From Actinotignum schaalii FB123-CNA-2 (GTDB lineage: Bacteria; Actinomycetota; Actinomycetes; Actinomycetales; Actinomycetaceae), in assembly GCF_000411135.1 (NCBI RefSeq), contig NZ_KE150262.1, positions 1,090,824-1,154,823 of the forward strand: a DNA stretch of 64,000 nt. The letters are read 5' to 3'. Below the pieces are notes generated by a model. That model saw only the letters and a list, made by a program, of their open reading frames with translations. It had not been told where the DNA came from and searched no databases. Shown here one piece after another: positions 9,378-17,807 of the stretch. Positions within the stretch are counted from its first letter, which is position 1. Each line of letters begins with the position of its first letter. The translations under genes and the position numbers were made by a program.

Positions 9378-9391
9378 CGAACGAACGTTCT
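9378..9391 (+). promoter_or_regulatory. LexA (SOS) box 1, lexA/LysM intergenic region
   Basis: CGAAC at 9378-9382 and GTTCT at 9387-9391 are separated by four bases and match GAAC-N4-GTTC. The box lies about 100 bases from the lexA start and 70 from the LysM start. It overlaps TAGACA (9391-9396), which with TAGTCT (9415-9420) could form a -35/-10 pair for the LysM gene with 18-bp spacing. Confidence 0.85.
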
Positions 9392-9436
9392 AGACAAACC
9401 CTTGCTGTCGTACTAGTCTAACATACAGATGTTCGG

Positions 9437-9450
9437 CGAACGAATGTTCG
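9437..9450 (+). promoter_or_regulatory. LexA (SOS) box 2, upstream of LysM gene
   Basis: CGAAC at 9437-9441 and GTTCG at 9446-9450 are four bases apart, a perfect LexA operator. It ends directly before the ribosome site GAGGAG and eleven bases before the ATG at 9462. A repressor bound here would block early transcription of the LysM gene. Confidence 0.85.
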
Positions 9451-9461
9451 AGGAGTGAAAA

Positions 9462-10112
9462 ATGAGTGTCGCATACCAGGAGATAACGCGGGAAACTAGC
9501 CGTGCTCACACCAGCCGGCGGCACCCGAAACTGCGGGTAGTGGGTGAGCAGTCCGCGGCCGTGCACAGTAAGCCGTGCGGGGAAGAAGTTCGCCACGGGG
9601 ATGTTCGCGGGGGAGCTTCGGTCACCGCGCTACGGGTAGCTGGCGCACGCCGGCGCTGGAACACTCCGGCTCTGGGTGCGGTGCGCCGCCCGGTGGTCGT
9701 TGCGCCACGGTCGGTTGTGCGATCGGCGGCGGGTGCGGCAGCCCGATCCGCTAGTCATATAGCTACTCGAGGGGAAGCCTCATCTGCTACTCGGGTAGCG
9801 GCTCAGGCGTCGGTACCTTCGCGCGCCGCTTCAGCTTCGTTGGATGGAATCGTGCGGATGGGTGTACGGGTAGCGCTGACCATTGCTGTCACTCTTCTCC
9901 TGGCCAGTTTTGCCATGATCGTAGGGACCACTTTCCTGGAAACAGGAATGGCAACCGTAACAGTGCAAGGCGGGGATACCTTGGCGAGTATTGCCGCCAG
10001 CATCCCGGGTGTTCCGGATATTTCCACCGGGGTGGCGGATATTGTCAATCTCAATGGGCTCGTTTCTCATGATCTGGTTCCCGGCCAGGTGCTTGAGATT
10101 CCGGGTTATTAG
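9462..10112 (+). CDS. LysM-domain membrane protein, SOS-controlled division inhibitor candidate
   Basis: The protein has 216 residues: a long, basic, Arg/Ala/Ser-rich cytoplasmic N-terminus (1-130), one membrane helix at about 136-156 (VALTIAVTLLLASFAMIVG) and an external LysM domain at 166-213 (VQGGDTLASIA, IVNLNGLVSHDLVPGQVLEI). This architecture next to lexA matches Rv2719c/ChiZ of Mycobacterium, DivS of Corynebacterium and YneA of Bacillus, SOS proteins that hold back cell division. Two LexA boxes lie in its promoter region. GAGGAG precedes the ATG. Function is inferred from position and layout, as sequence outside LysM is not conserved. Confidence 0.8.
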   Translation: MSVAYQEITRETSRAHTSRRHPKLRVVGEQSAAVHSKPCGEEVRHGDVRGGASVTALRVAGARRRWNTPALGAVRRPVVVAPRSVVRSAAGAAARSASHIATRGEASSATRVAAQASVPSRAASASLDGIVRMGVRVALTIAVTLLLASFAMIVGTTFLETGMATVTVQGGDTLASIAASIPGVPDISTGVADIVNLNGLVSHDLVPGQVLEIPGY

Positions 10113-10186
10113 TCATGAGGTACCGGTTGGGCATAGACCGCCCGGATGGTACGGGTGATACCTATGGGACTACCATAGTTATGCGG

Positions 10187-10216
10187 TTGGCGCATTATAG
10201 CTGAGCCATTTAGAAT
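10187..10216 (+). promoter_or_regulatory. nrdR promoter, probably leaderless
   Basis: TTGGCG at 10187-10192 and TAGAAT at 10211-10216 form a -35/-10 pair with 18-bp spacing. The -10 ends seven bases before the GTG at 10224, so the transcript should begin at the start codon. There is no convincing ribosome site. Confidence 0.55.
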
Positions 10217-10223
10217 GATTAAT

Positions 10224-10718
10224 GTGCATTGCCCATTTTGTCGCAACCCTGATTCACGGGTGATTGATTCTCGTACCGCTGATGATGGCCTGTCCATTCG
10301 CCGTCGTCGTGAATGCCCGAACTGCCATCGGCGCTTTTCCACGCTGGAAACAGCTAGCCTTGTGGTCGTCAAGCGTTCGGGTGCTACCGAACCTTTCTCA
10401 CGTCAAAAAATTATTAACGGGGTGGGGAAGGCGTGCCAGGGGCGTCCGGTTACCGAAGACCAACTGGCATTGCTCGGAGCCCAGGTGGAAGAAAAAGTCC
10501 GCTCCTCGGGCAGCTCGCAGATTGATGCGCATGATATAGGCCTCGCTATTCTCGAACCGCTCAAGGCTCTTGACCTAGTTGCGTACCTTCGCTTCGCATC
10601 GGTCTACTCAAATTACGATTCCATTGACGATTTCGAGCGGGCCATCGCAGATCTCCGCCAGGATCCGGATGTTCCGGTTGCATCAGAATCACCGGATTTC
10701 TCGAAACCTCAGTCCTGA
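10224..10718 (+). CDS. nrdR: Transcriptional repressor NrdR
   Basis: NrdR is the zinc and ATP-cone repressor of ribonucleotide reductase genes. From GTG 10224 it has 164 residues starting HCPFC, with zinc ligands C3, C6, C31 and C34 ([13 protein letters not shown]). An ATP-cone follows ([20 protein letters not shown] to [20 protein letters not shown]). The usual family N-terminus M-H-C-P-F-C favours GTG 10224 over the ATG at 10215, and the -10 position agrees. The lexA-LysM-nrdR order is common in actinobacteria. No ribonucleotide reductase genes are in the window. Confidence 0.93.
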   Translation: MHCPFCRNPDSRVIDSRTADDGLSIRRRRECPNCHRRFSTLETASLVVVKRSGATEPFSRQKIINGVGKACQGRPVTEDQLALLGAQVEEKVRSSGSSQIDAHDIGLAILEPLKALDLVAYLRFASVYSNYDSIDDFERAIADLRQDPDVPVASESPDFSKPQS

Positions 10719-10776
10719 GGGAGCAACACGCGGAAAACTGCGTGAATGCTGTGCACCGCCGGAGGTCAGCGTGCTA

Positions 10777-10805
10777 TGCGGCGTCGTTATGAAAACGATG
10801 CCGCA
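10777..10805. terminator. Hairpin between convergent nrdR and acyl-CoA synthetase gene
   Basis: TGCGGCGTCGTT (10777-10788) and AACGATGCCGCA (10794-10805) form a 12-bp stem with one G-T wobble and a five-base loop. There is no T-tract. It sits midway between the two stop codons and may act in both directions. Confidence 0.4.
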
Positions 10806-10828
10806 CGCGGAGACACAATGCTAGGGGC

Positions 10829-12988
10829 CTAACTCTCAGCGTTCTCCGGGTTTTCCCTATTTCGTGATACGGCGGTGTTCTCCATGTCTGGGCGAGTAGC
10901 ACCATCGGTGCTTCCCTCAGGATTGGTCTGGTCATTGCGGCCGGTTCCGTTATCTCCTACGGCAGGTGTCATGGATCGCGTGGCACCTGCAACTAGATCG
11001 TGGCTGGACCGTACTACCCAGGTGGCAAAAGATTCTAAAGTAGCCCCGGCAGAACGCACGAAAGTGGCAATCGTTTCCTGGCTGGGGGCAGTCTTATCCA
11101 CCCACTGGCGTACCGCACCGCCACTTTCCGTAGCAGACTTCGTGACGCTGGAGGCCCAGCTTTGAATTTGATCGACAGTCAGATTATAGGTGGCCTCCAA
11201 CCCGGCCAATACACGCTCGAAAGTTTCACGGGTCATATCACCTACCGCGGCAGTGGCGCTTCCGGCAACTGCGCCGGCTTTTTTCACCCACACCCCGGCC
11301 GTCAGTTCGAAATTATCCAGCTGTTCGCGCACCGAGCGGCGCATTACCTTCCCTAACTGGGAGGTGGGAAGGGCATCAAAAAGAGCAATGGACGAGGGCA
11401 TAGCGTAATGCGCAAGCTTGCCTTCGGCCCAGCGGCGCACCGCCGCCAGATCAACCGTGGACCCCGGCTCTAAAACGAGAGCTGCTACCACGGATTCGCC
11501 ACGTTCCGCGGCGGGGATCCCCACAACTGCCACGTCGCGGATCTCTGGCATTTCTCGCAGGACATCCTCCACCTCGGAAGGATAAATATTGAAACCGGAG
11601 GAATTAATCATCTCCTTCGCGCGATCTGCCATAACGATGAAAGGCCCATCCCAGCGCCCCAAGTCACCGGTGCGCAGCCAGTCTCCGAACAACGCCTGCG
11701 CGGTTTCCTCTGCTTCACCCAGGTACCCAGCAAAAACTTGCGGGCCGCGCACCAAGATTTCCCCCACATCCTCGGCATCTTCCGCCAAATTATCGGGATT
11801 GGCGATGCGTACCTCGGTACCGGGGAAAGGAACGCCTAGGGTGGAGGGGCGCCGATCCTGGCTCATCGGAGATCCAGAAACCACCGGAGACGATTCCGTC
11901 ATCCCGTACCCCTCGATAAGGAAACCTCCGGTGCGCTCTTCCCAGCGGCGCGCCACCTCCTCCGGCAGCGCCATCGCGCCGGACACCCCGAAACGAATCG
12001 AGGACAGATCAATAGTTTCCCCGGCGGATTCCCGCTTTTCCACCTCGGCAAGAATACGGGAGAACATGGGTGTTACCCCGGGTAGCACGGTGATGGGGCG
12101 CCGCTTCTGGGCAGCCAGCAAGGACTGAATATCGAAATTCGGCAAGAAAATAGCGGTCGCAGCCAGATCAAGGCCGCACATCATCATGAGGGTAAAGCCG
12201 AATGCATGGAAGAGGGGCAGTACCCCAGCAATCACCTCGTGATGATCAGCTTCAAAAGGCACCCAAGCAATGATCTGCTTGCGGTTGGACACCAAATTCC
12301 GGTGCGTGAGCATCACAGCTTTCGGCTTGCCGGTAGTACCCCCGGTGAACATATACAGCGCCACGTCGTGCGCCTGCGGTTTACGGAAGGTAGCGAGATC
12401 CATAGGAACCGCTTTCCGCCACTCCCGATCAAAAGACGCCACGTGAGCCGGAACACTCCCGCGCAAGCGAGCACGCTGGGTGCGAGCCTGCGCCACCGGA
12501 AGCTTGAGAAGCATCCGAGAGGTCAGCGGTAAATCTCGGGAGAGGTCCACTGCGAAATAGTGGCGCGGGTCGTGGGGATCTGGTGCCAACGTGGCAATGG
12601 TCTTCTCCCATGCGATAACAACTCGCGCATCAACCATCGCAATTTGGCGGCGCAATTCTGGTTGCGGAGCTAGCGGATTCATCTCCGCGACGGTTGCGCC
12701 CGTCAGGATCGCACCCCACAGGGCATACATATGTTGGGGGCAATTTGGCAAGGCCACGGCAACGGTATCCCCGCGCTGCACCCCCAAACTGCGCAGGAGA
12801 GTGGCAACACGGCAGGACCGCTCAACAAGTTCACGGTAACTCGTTGTTGCCCCGAGGAAATCTAAGGCTACCCGATTGGGATAGCGTGCGGCCGCGCGCA
12901 GGAGCGACTCTTCTAAAGTTTCCTCGTCCACCGTGATATCGGAAGGCACCCACTCCGGATAAATATCCAGCCAAGGTTTCACGGTCAT
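10829..12988 (-). CDS. Long-chain fatty-acid--CoA ligase (AMP-binding) with C-terminal extension
   Basis: This is an acyl-adenylate-forming enzyme that activates fatty acids to acyl-CoA. Family motifs are in order: A3 MFTGGTTGKPKAVMLTHRN, A5 IEGYGMTESSPV, A7 RTGDLG and the A10 lysine in SQLGKVMRR. ATG at 12988 is chosen because AAGGAG stands five bases before it. The enzyme proper ends near residue 557 of 719. The remaining 162 residues contain an amphipathic, Ala/Thr/Ser-rich helical part (to about 670) and then a polar, Asn/Glu/Arg-rich tail, which the usual FadD lacks. The substrate chain length cannot be told. Confidence 0.88.
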   Translation of the reverse strand: MTVKPWLDIYPEWVPSDITVDEETLEESLLRAAARYPNRVALDFLGATTSYRELVERSCRVATLLRSLGVQRGDTVAVALPNCPQHMYALWGAILTGATVAEMNPLAPQPELRRQIAMVDARVVIAWEKTIATLAPDPHDPRHYFAVDLSRDLPLTSRMLLKLPVAQARTQRARLRGSVPAHVASFDREWRKAVPMDLATFRKPQAHDVALYMFTGGTTGKPKAVMLTHRNLVSNRKQIIAWVPFEADHHEVIAGVLPLFHAFGFTLMMMCGLDLAATAIFLPNFDIQSLLAAQKRRPITVLPGVTPMFSRILAEVEKRESAGETIDLSSIRFGVSGAMALPEEVARRWEERTGGFLIEGYGMTESSPVVSGSPMSQDRRPSTLGVPFPGTEVRIANPDNLAEDAEDVGEILVRGPQVFAGYLGEAEETAQALFGDWLRTGDLGRWDGPFIVMADRAKEMINSSGFNIYPSEVEDVLREMPEIRDVAVVGIPAAERGESVVAALVLEPGSTVDLAAVRRWAEGKLAHYAMPSSIALFDALPTSQLGKVMRRSVREQLDNFELTAGVWVKKAGAVAGSATAAVGDMTRETFERVLAGLEATYNLTVDQIQSWASSVTKSATESGGAVRQWVDKTAPSQETIATFVRSAGATLESFATWVVRSSHDLVAGATRSMTPAVGDNGTGRNDQTNPEGSTDGATRPDMENTAVSRNRENPENAES

Positions 12989-13026
12989 TCGTACTCCTTC
13001 ACCCACCCGAACAGCGGCCTCATGGC

Positions 13027-13040
13027 ATTGACTAATCAAT
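13027..13040. promoter_or_regulatory. Short dyad upstream of acyl-CoA synthetase gene
   Basis: ATTGA (13027-13031) and TCAAT (13036-13040) form an inverted repeat around CTAA, 39 bases upstream of the ATG at 12988. It could be an operator for a lipid-responsive regulator, but the match is short. Confidence 0.3.
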
Positions 13041-13064
13041 CATAGTGGTAATAATTGCGAACTG

Positions 13065-13125
13065 CGGTACGCGTAGCTACGGTACGCGTAGCTTCGCGTA
13101 CGCGTAACCACGGCACGCGAAGCCG
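13065..13125. repeat. 15-bp degenerate tandem repeat, four copies
   Basis: CGGTACGCGTAGCTA (13065-13079) and CGGTACGCGTAGCTT (13080-13094) are near-identical 15-bp units. A 16-base copy with one inserted base follows, then a final CGGCACGCGAAGCCG (13111-13125). The array lies between the divergent-facing end of helD and the acyl-CoA synthetase promoter. GTACGC within the units is repeated and partly palindromic. No function is known. Confidence 0.75.
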
Positions 13126-13182
13126 CGACGTGACGGCCCGAAGCCCACGCACTCTGAACCGCAGCGCAAGGGGCGCGCGGTC

Positions 13183-15456
13183 TTAGGAACCAACACCCGC
13201 GGCGCTCGCGGTGAGCCCGGCCGGGAGCGCGCCTTCAGAAACCACGTGGAGAAGCTGGGTGGGGCGCGTCATCGCCACGTAAATATTGCCCGGTCCTTCG
13301 GCCAAAATCTCACTTGGCTCCACGAGCACGACAGCGTCAAATTCCAAGCCCTTGGACTGCACTGCCGTGAGAACTTGTATCCGGGCCGTGACATCACGAC
13401 CGGTGACGTCTACAGTCCATCCGGCCAGTTCCGGAGCTGTCGCGATAGCGGCCGCTACCCGAGCTACTCGAGTCTCCGGCACGATCACGCCGAGGGTACC
13501 GGCCTGCCCGTAACGTGCATCCAAGCGTTCGCACACCTGCGCCGTCGCCCTAATAATGCCCGTGGTAAGAGTTCCGGGTGCGCAGCGCTCGGCGATCTCC
13601 ACGGCGCCACCCTCGGTACGGGCCGCACGCACGGGGCGCACCATGACCCCGGCCGCGCGCTGCACCGCCCCGGCGGTATCCAAAATAACGGCCGGTGTTC
13701 GGTAGGACACCGTGAGTTCTTCTACGCGCACTCGATCAGCTAGGCGGCCCAGCAACCCCTCCCAGCCGGTTCGTGGTGAACCATCCGGGCGTTGGTCAAG
13801 GTCACCGACCACCGTCATGGAACGGGAAGGATTACGCCGGATGAGCATTTCCCACTGCATGGGGGAGAGCTCTTGGGCTTCATCGACCACTACGTGACCG
13901 TAGGTCCAGGTCCGATCCGCGGCGGCACGCTCGGCTAGTGAGGTACCGTCCCCGCGTCCACCCATCCGTTCGGCTAGCAGCTCTGCACTCACGATCCCCC
14001 CGCCCACGCCCAGCGCCTCCATTGTTTCTCCGGCATAGCTGAGTCGATTGTGTTCGGCCGCATCGCGTGCCGCCCGGGCGTGGCGTTCCGCATCGGTGGC
14101 AAAAGATCCGAGAACTTCAGCGAATTCATCGATGAGGGCAATATCGGCGATGGTCATGCCATGCCCGACCGGACGCTGCAACGCGGCTCGTTCCGTAGCA
14201 TTGAGCTCGGGCGCCACCTCGGCAAGAAGATATGGTTTGGTGAGCAAGCGCTCCAGCAGTGCCACCGCGGAGGACGGCATCCAGCGCAAATTAATCTCAC
14301 GGCGCGCGTCAATACTCTCCGCTACATCCGCAATAATCCACGGGTTTTCCGAAAGCTCAACGTCCTGACCCTCGGCCACCTGGCGGGCCAACACATCGAC
14401 GAGGTATTTCGCGTAAGTATCGCGGGCTTCGTTATGACGCTTACCTGTCCGGCGGGCCCGGCGCTGCGCATTCTCCACATCCTGCGGTGTCAAACGCACA
14501 TCAACCCCGCTGATGCGCATCCGCACGGCCTTGCGCAACGGACGCTCGAGGAGGGTGCGCACCGCCCGCGGGGCGATAGTACGCCACACTAGGCGGCCCT
14601 TAATCTCCGCGGCGGGGGCAGTATCGACGGCGCTTACCGTCACCCCGGGCACCAGCCCGGCAATCGTCGTCGATACGACATCAGATTCTCCCAGTGACGG
14701 TAACACCTGATCGATATAGCGCAAAAAGACTGGCGAGGGGCCCACAATGAGCACGCCAGAACGCGCCAGGCGCTCGCGATGGGTATACAGAAGGTAAGCA
14801 GCGCGATGGAGGGCCACCGCTGTTTTCCCGGTCCCCGGCCCGCCCTGGACCACCAGCACATTATTAGAATCGGCGCGAATAATACTGTCTTGTTCGGCCT
14901 GAATCGTCGCGACGATATCGTTCATTTTCCCGTCGCGCGCCGCATTCATCGCCGCCATGAGGGCGCCCTCGCCCGTCAGATTGAGATCTGAGGAGGCACG
15001 CGAAGAGTCAAGAAGCTCATCTTCCACTCCGGTGACCGTGCGCAGGCGGGTCTGAATATGGCGGCGGCGCCGCACCTTTCCCGGATGTGCGGCGGTCGCC
15101 CGATAAAACGGTTCGGATTGCGGGGCACGCCAATCCAGGAGCAAGATCTCTCCGCTTTCGTCCTTTAAACCGATCCGCCCGATATGATCCGTTTCACCCT
15201 CGCGGGTATCGAGCCGGCCGAGAACCAGCCGGTTTTCGACTCGCCGCAAGCGGGTGAGATTATCTTCGTAATGGGTGGCGAAAGAGTCTCGCTCGGTCAT
15301 CTCACCGGCGCTTTCCTGACCGCTCTGGCTGCGAACCGCAGCCAAGCGCTGGGCATAGGCTTCACGCTGGCGATCAAGGGCACGGTACGCAGTATCCACG
15401 AAAAGCTGTTCTTCCCGTATTGCGTCCTCGCGCGCGCTATGAGGATCGTTGACCAC
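13183..15456 (-). CDS. helD: HelD/HelR-like UvrD-family ATPase that acts on RNA polymerase
   Basis: This superfamily 1 motor is of the HelD type, whose members dislodge stalled RNA polymerase and, in some actinobacteria (HelR), confer tolerance to rifamycins. It has a long coiled N-terminal arm (IREEQLFVDTAYRALDRQRE), the HelD motif LLLDWRAPQSEPFYRAT, Walker A VQGGPGTGKTAVALHRAA, motif II HVVVDEAQELSPMQWEML and C-terminal VQSKGLEFDAVVLVEP. GTG at 15456 is preferred because AGGAGGAG lies six bases before it; an upstream ATG at 15483 would add nine residues with no ribosome site. The length from this GTG is 757 residues. Confidence 0.87.
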   Translation of the reverse strand: MVNDPHSAREDAIREEQLFVDTAYRALDRQREAYAQRLAAVRSQSGQESAGEMTERDSFATHYEDNLTRLRRVENRLVLGRLDTREGETDHIGRIGLKDESGEILLLDWRAPQSEPFYRATAAHPGKVRRRRHIQTRLRTVTGVEDELLDSSRASSDLNLTGEGALMAAMNAARDGKMNDIVATIQAEQDSIIRADSNNVLVVQGGPGTGKTAVALHRAAYLLYTHRERLARSGVLIVGPSPVFLRYIDQVLPSLGESDVVSTTIAGLVPGVTVSAVDTAPAAEIKGRLVWRTIAPRAVRTLLERPLRKAVRMRISGVDVRLTPQDVENAQRRARRTGKRHNEARDTYAKYLVDVLARQVAEGQDVELSENPWIIADVAESIDARREINLRWMPSSAVALLERLLTKPYLLAEVAPELNATERAALQRPVGHGMTIADIALIDEFAEVLGSFATDAERHARAARDAAEHNRLSYAGETMEALGVGGGIVSAELLAERMGGRGDGTSLAERAAADRTWTYGHVVVDEAQELSPMQWEMLIRRNPSRSMTVVGDLDQRPDGSPRTGWEGLLGRLADRVRVEELTVSYRTPAVILDTAGAVQRAAGVMVRPVRAARTEGGAVEIAERCAPGTLTTGIIRATAQVCERLDARYGQAGTLGVIVPETRVARVAAAIATAPELAGWTVDVTGRDVTARIQVLTAVQSKGLEFDAVVLVEPSEILAEGPGNIYVAMTRPTQLLHVVSEGALPAGLTASAAGVGS

Positions 15457-15723
15457 GAGCGGCTCCTCCTGATGACCGAACATAATCGGGTGGTGTCCTG
15501 GAAAAAAGTAACAATCAATTATGACGGAAAACGCCGGGGCGCGCTATAGTGCGGTGACGGGAACGACAGTGATCAGCCGGTGGCGAATACCGGAACCGTG
15601 TTCGGTTACGTCTCGTTGTAGAGATTGCCGTTATTGAAGTACGACGGCGCCCGGCGCGCTCGGCCGGGCCGGTAGTCTAGGCTGGAGGGGAAGCTAGCGA
15701 GCTGGAGAGGGAGGAGGATCACG

Positions 15724-16845
15724 GTGAATTATTTCGTTTACCCCTGTGAGGGGGAACAGGAAGATTCCTGGGCGAGCGGGGAGCGTTGTGAAAGCGTCGT
15801 CGTTCATCTCACCGATCCCATCAATGACATTGGTTCGGTTTCAGAACTCATTGCCTCGCAGCTCTACACCCTAGAGCTCAGCCCGGTGGCTGATATAAAT
15901 GTGGACGGGCTGGTTGATTATCGGGCGCAGCGCCCGCGGGTGCACTATCTCAACGGTGCGCTGGAAGACATTGCCATCCCGGCGCTCGGGCTGTTCCACG
16001 CCAAAGATATCGAGGGCACCTCTTTCTTACTTCTGCTCGGTACCGAACCAGATTTTTGCTGGCAGGGGCTCAACTCTGAGCTCATGGCGGTTTTCGCACA
16101 GCTGGGAGTGAAGCGGCTCTACCGGGCCGGATCGGTGGCCGGGGCACTACCCCATACCCGCCAGCCGGATATGCTCATCCGCACCCGCAATGCCGATCCG
16201 GTGGCTCCCGCCCTGGAAGCTGACGTGTGGTATCCGGCGTCCTTCTCAGATTTTTTGGAATACAGTCTCGGGCAGATGGGAGTGGCGACCTTCTCTGTGA
16301 CGGTGCGGGTGCCCATGTATATTGCCGGGCACCATTACGCGGCCGGGGCAGCCAGCGCGCTCTCCATGCTCGCGAAAACGGCCGGGCTGAGCCTGCCGCT
16401 GGGAGACTTGGAAGCCAGTGCCGCCGAAGAATCCGAGCAACTTGCCCAACTCACCGAACATAATGAGCAGCTCGCGGAAATCGTAGCTGCCCTGGAAGCC
16501 GAATATGATCGCGCGGAAGGGCATCCGGGTCTTATCCAGGCCCCGCAGCACAGTCTCACCGTTCCCAGTGCCGATGAAATTGGGCGTGCGGCGGAAAGTT
16601 TCCTCGCCCGAGTGGATGCCTCAATGGTCAAGCGCAAGGAGCACGCCGATAACGAGCAGGCGCAACTGACGGAACGCCTGAAAAATATGCGGGCTGCGTG
16701 GCAGCATGCCAGTAGTGGGCACCGGTCCGGCGCCGAAGCACATACTGAGGCCGAGCCGCGTACGGCAGGCGAGCCGGATGCCCACGGCCAGGAAGACGGG
16801 GGCCCGGCGCCTCAGCGCCCGCGCGGTCGGCACGCCGCGGACTAG
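15724..16845 (+). CDS. PAC2 family protein
   Basis: The protein (373 residues) belongs to the PAC2 family, related to proteasome-assembly chaperones and widespread in actinobacteria, where the role is unsettled. Typical segments include LGLFHAKDIEGTSFLLLLGT and DFCWQGLNSELMAVF, then RAGSVAGALPHTRQP and VPMYIAGHHYAAGAASALS. The region 225-335 is predicted coiled coil, and the last 50 residues are polar and rich in Arg/Glu/Pro. The GTG start follows GAGGAGG at 15711-15717. Its stop shares a CTAG with the convergent next gene. TATAGT at 15545-15550 is a candidate -10 far upstream. Confidence 0.82.
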   Translation: MNYFVYPCEGEQEDSWASGERCESVVVHLTDPINDIGSVSELIASQLYTLELSPVADINVDGLVDYRAQRPRVHYLNGALEDIAIPALGLFHAKDIEGTSFLLLLGTEPDFCWQGLNSELMAVFAQLGVKRLYRAGSVAGALPHTRQPDMLIRTRNADPVAPALEADVWYPASFSDFLEYSLGQMGVATFSVTVRVPMYIAGHHYAAGAASALSMLAKTAGLSLPLGDLEASAAEESEQLAQLTEHNEQLAEIVAALEAEYDRAEGHPGLIQAPQHSLTVPSADEIGRAAESFLARVDASMVKRKEHADNEQAQLTERLKNMRAAWQHASSGHRSGAEAHTEAEPRTAGEPDAHGQEDGGPAPQRPRGRHAAD

Positions 16846-17675
16846 TCTTCGGGCAGGGGAGCGCCTGCGGGTAAGTAGCCGATGTCGGCATCCCGCTCGA
16901 GGATGGCGCCGCGAGCCCGCCGGCGTAAATCCGCCCGTCCCACCATGCGCGCGGGCAGTGGGAGGCGGCGAACCAGTCGCTCGATCTGCGCGAAAGCGAA
17001 TTCTCGCTGGGAGGCAGCCAATACGATATTGCCGAAGCGACGCCCGCGCAGCACCGCCGGATCCATAATCGCTAGCACATACTCGAAATGCTCGAGGAGA
17101 GCCCGTGATTCATTCGCGAAGCGGGTCAGGCCGGTGGAGGCCACCGAGTTGAGGAGATACACACCGTCGGGTTGCAGAACTTCGGCGACTCGCGCAGCGG
17201 CGTCGCCGGTACGTAAATGGGACGGAACATCACGGTCAGCAAAAGCATCGCGCACCACCACGTCCCAGCGCGCCGCCGTGGTGTCCAGGGTGACGCGCGC
17301 ATCCTGTACCCGGATACGCAAACGCGGGGACGGGGGCAGATCGAACCATTCGCGTGCGTAGGTGGCGAGTTTACCGTCAATTTCCGCTGCGAGTTGGCGT
17401 GAGCCGGGCCGAGCGGCATCCAGGGCACGTGGAAAAGCGCATCCGGCTGCCCCCAGGTGGAGAACTCGCAGCGGCTGGAGCTTGGGATACATGGCTTCGA
17501 GAATGCACCTAAACTGTTGCATATACTCGAATTCTAGATACGTGGGATCGTCAAGATCCAAGGCGGAGGATTCCACCCCATCCAGATAGAGGGTCACGAG
17601 GGAAGGGCGATCCGAGCGCCGATCCAGTTCGGCGAGGGCGTAATCAGTTCGCACGGGTTCGGTAGGCACACTCAC
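16842..17675 (-). CDS. Spermidine-synthase-like methyltransferase-fold protein
   Basis: This 277-residue protein has the spermidine synthase fold: LRVLHLGAAGCAFPRALDA at about residues 68-86 (SAM-type glycine loop), the acidic EIDGKLATYAREWFDL, VQDARVTL and WDVVVRDAFADRDVPSHLRT. The catalytic Asp region of true aminopropyltransferases (usually GGGDG then D) appears changed to GAAG, so it may not make polyamines. Similar actinobacterial proteins are annotated as spermidine synthase or fused-MFS-like. The GTG start is preceded by TAGGCT at six bases, suggesting a leaderless mRNA. Its last four bases overlap the PAC2 gene. Confidence 0.75.
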   Translation of the reverse strand: MSVPTEPVRTDYALAELDRRSDRPSLVTLYLDGVESSALDLDDPTYLEFEYMQQFRCILEAMYPKLQPLRVLHLGAAGCAFPRALDAARPGSRQLAAEIDGKLATYAREWFDLPPSPRLRIRVQDARVTLDTTAARWDVVVRDAFADRDVPSHLRTGDAAARVAEVLQPDGVYLLNSVASTGLTRFANESRALLEHFEYVLAIMDPAVLRGRRFGNIVLAASQREFAFAQIERLVRRLPLPARMVGRADLRRRARGAILERDADIGYLPAGAPLPED

Positions 17676-17681
17676 AGCTCC

Positions 17682-17687
17682 AGCCTA
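17682..17687 (-). promoter_or_regulatory. -10 box, leaderless spermidine-synthase-like gene
   Basis: TAGGCT on the reverse strand ends six bases before the GTG at 17675, with no ribosome-binding site between. Confidence 0.5.
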
Positions 17688-17807
17688 ATGGAGAGCGCAC
17701 CGTAACGAGGGGAACTCGGAAAACGAAACCGCGCGTGAGGATACGCGAGCGTAACCTGGCGAACGGAAACCGGGCGAGAAAATGGAGTGAGAGGAAACGG
17801 AGGGCTT

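Noticed and set aside
15592-15605. GGAAC and GTTCGG near 15592 as a LexA box
   Set aside because: The spacer is three bases instead of four, and no SOS gene follows closely.
17690-17807. LexA box before dinB
   Set aside because: No GAAC-N4-GTTC pattern was found in this stretch, so SOS control of dinB is not claimed.
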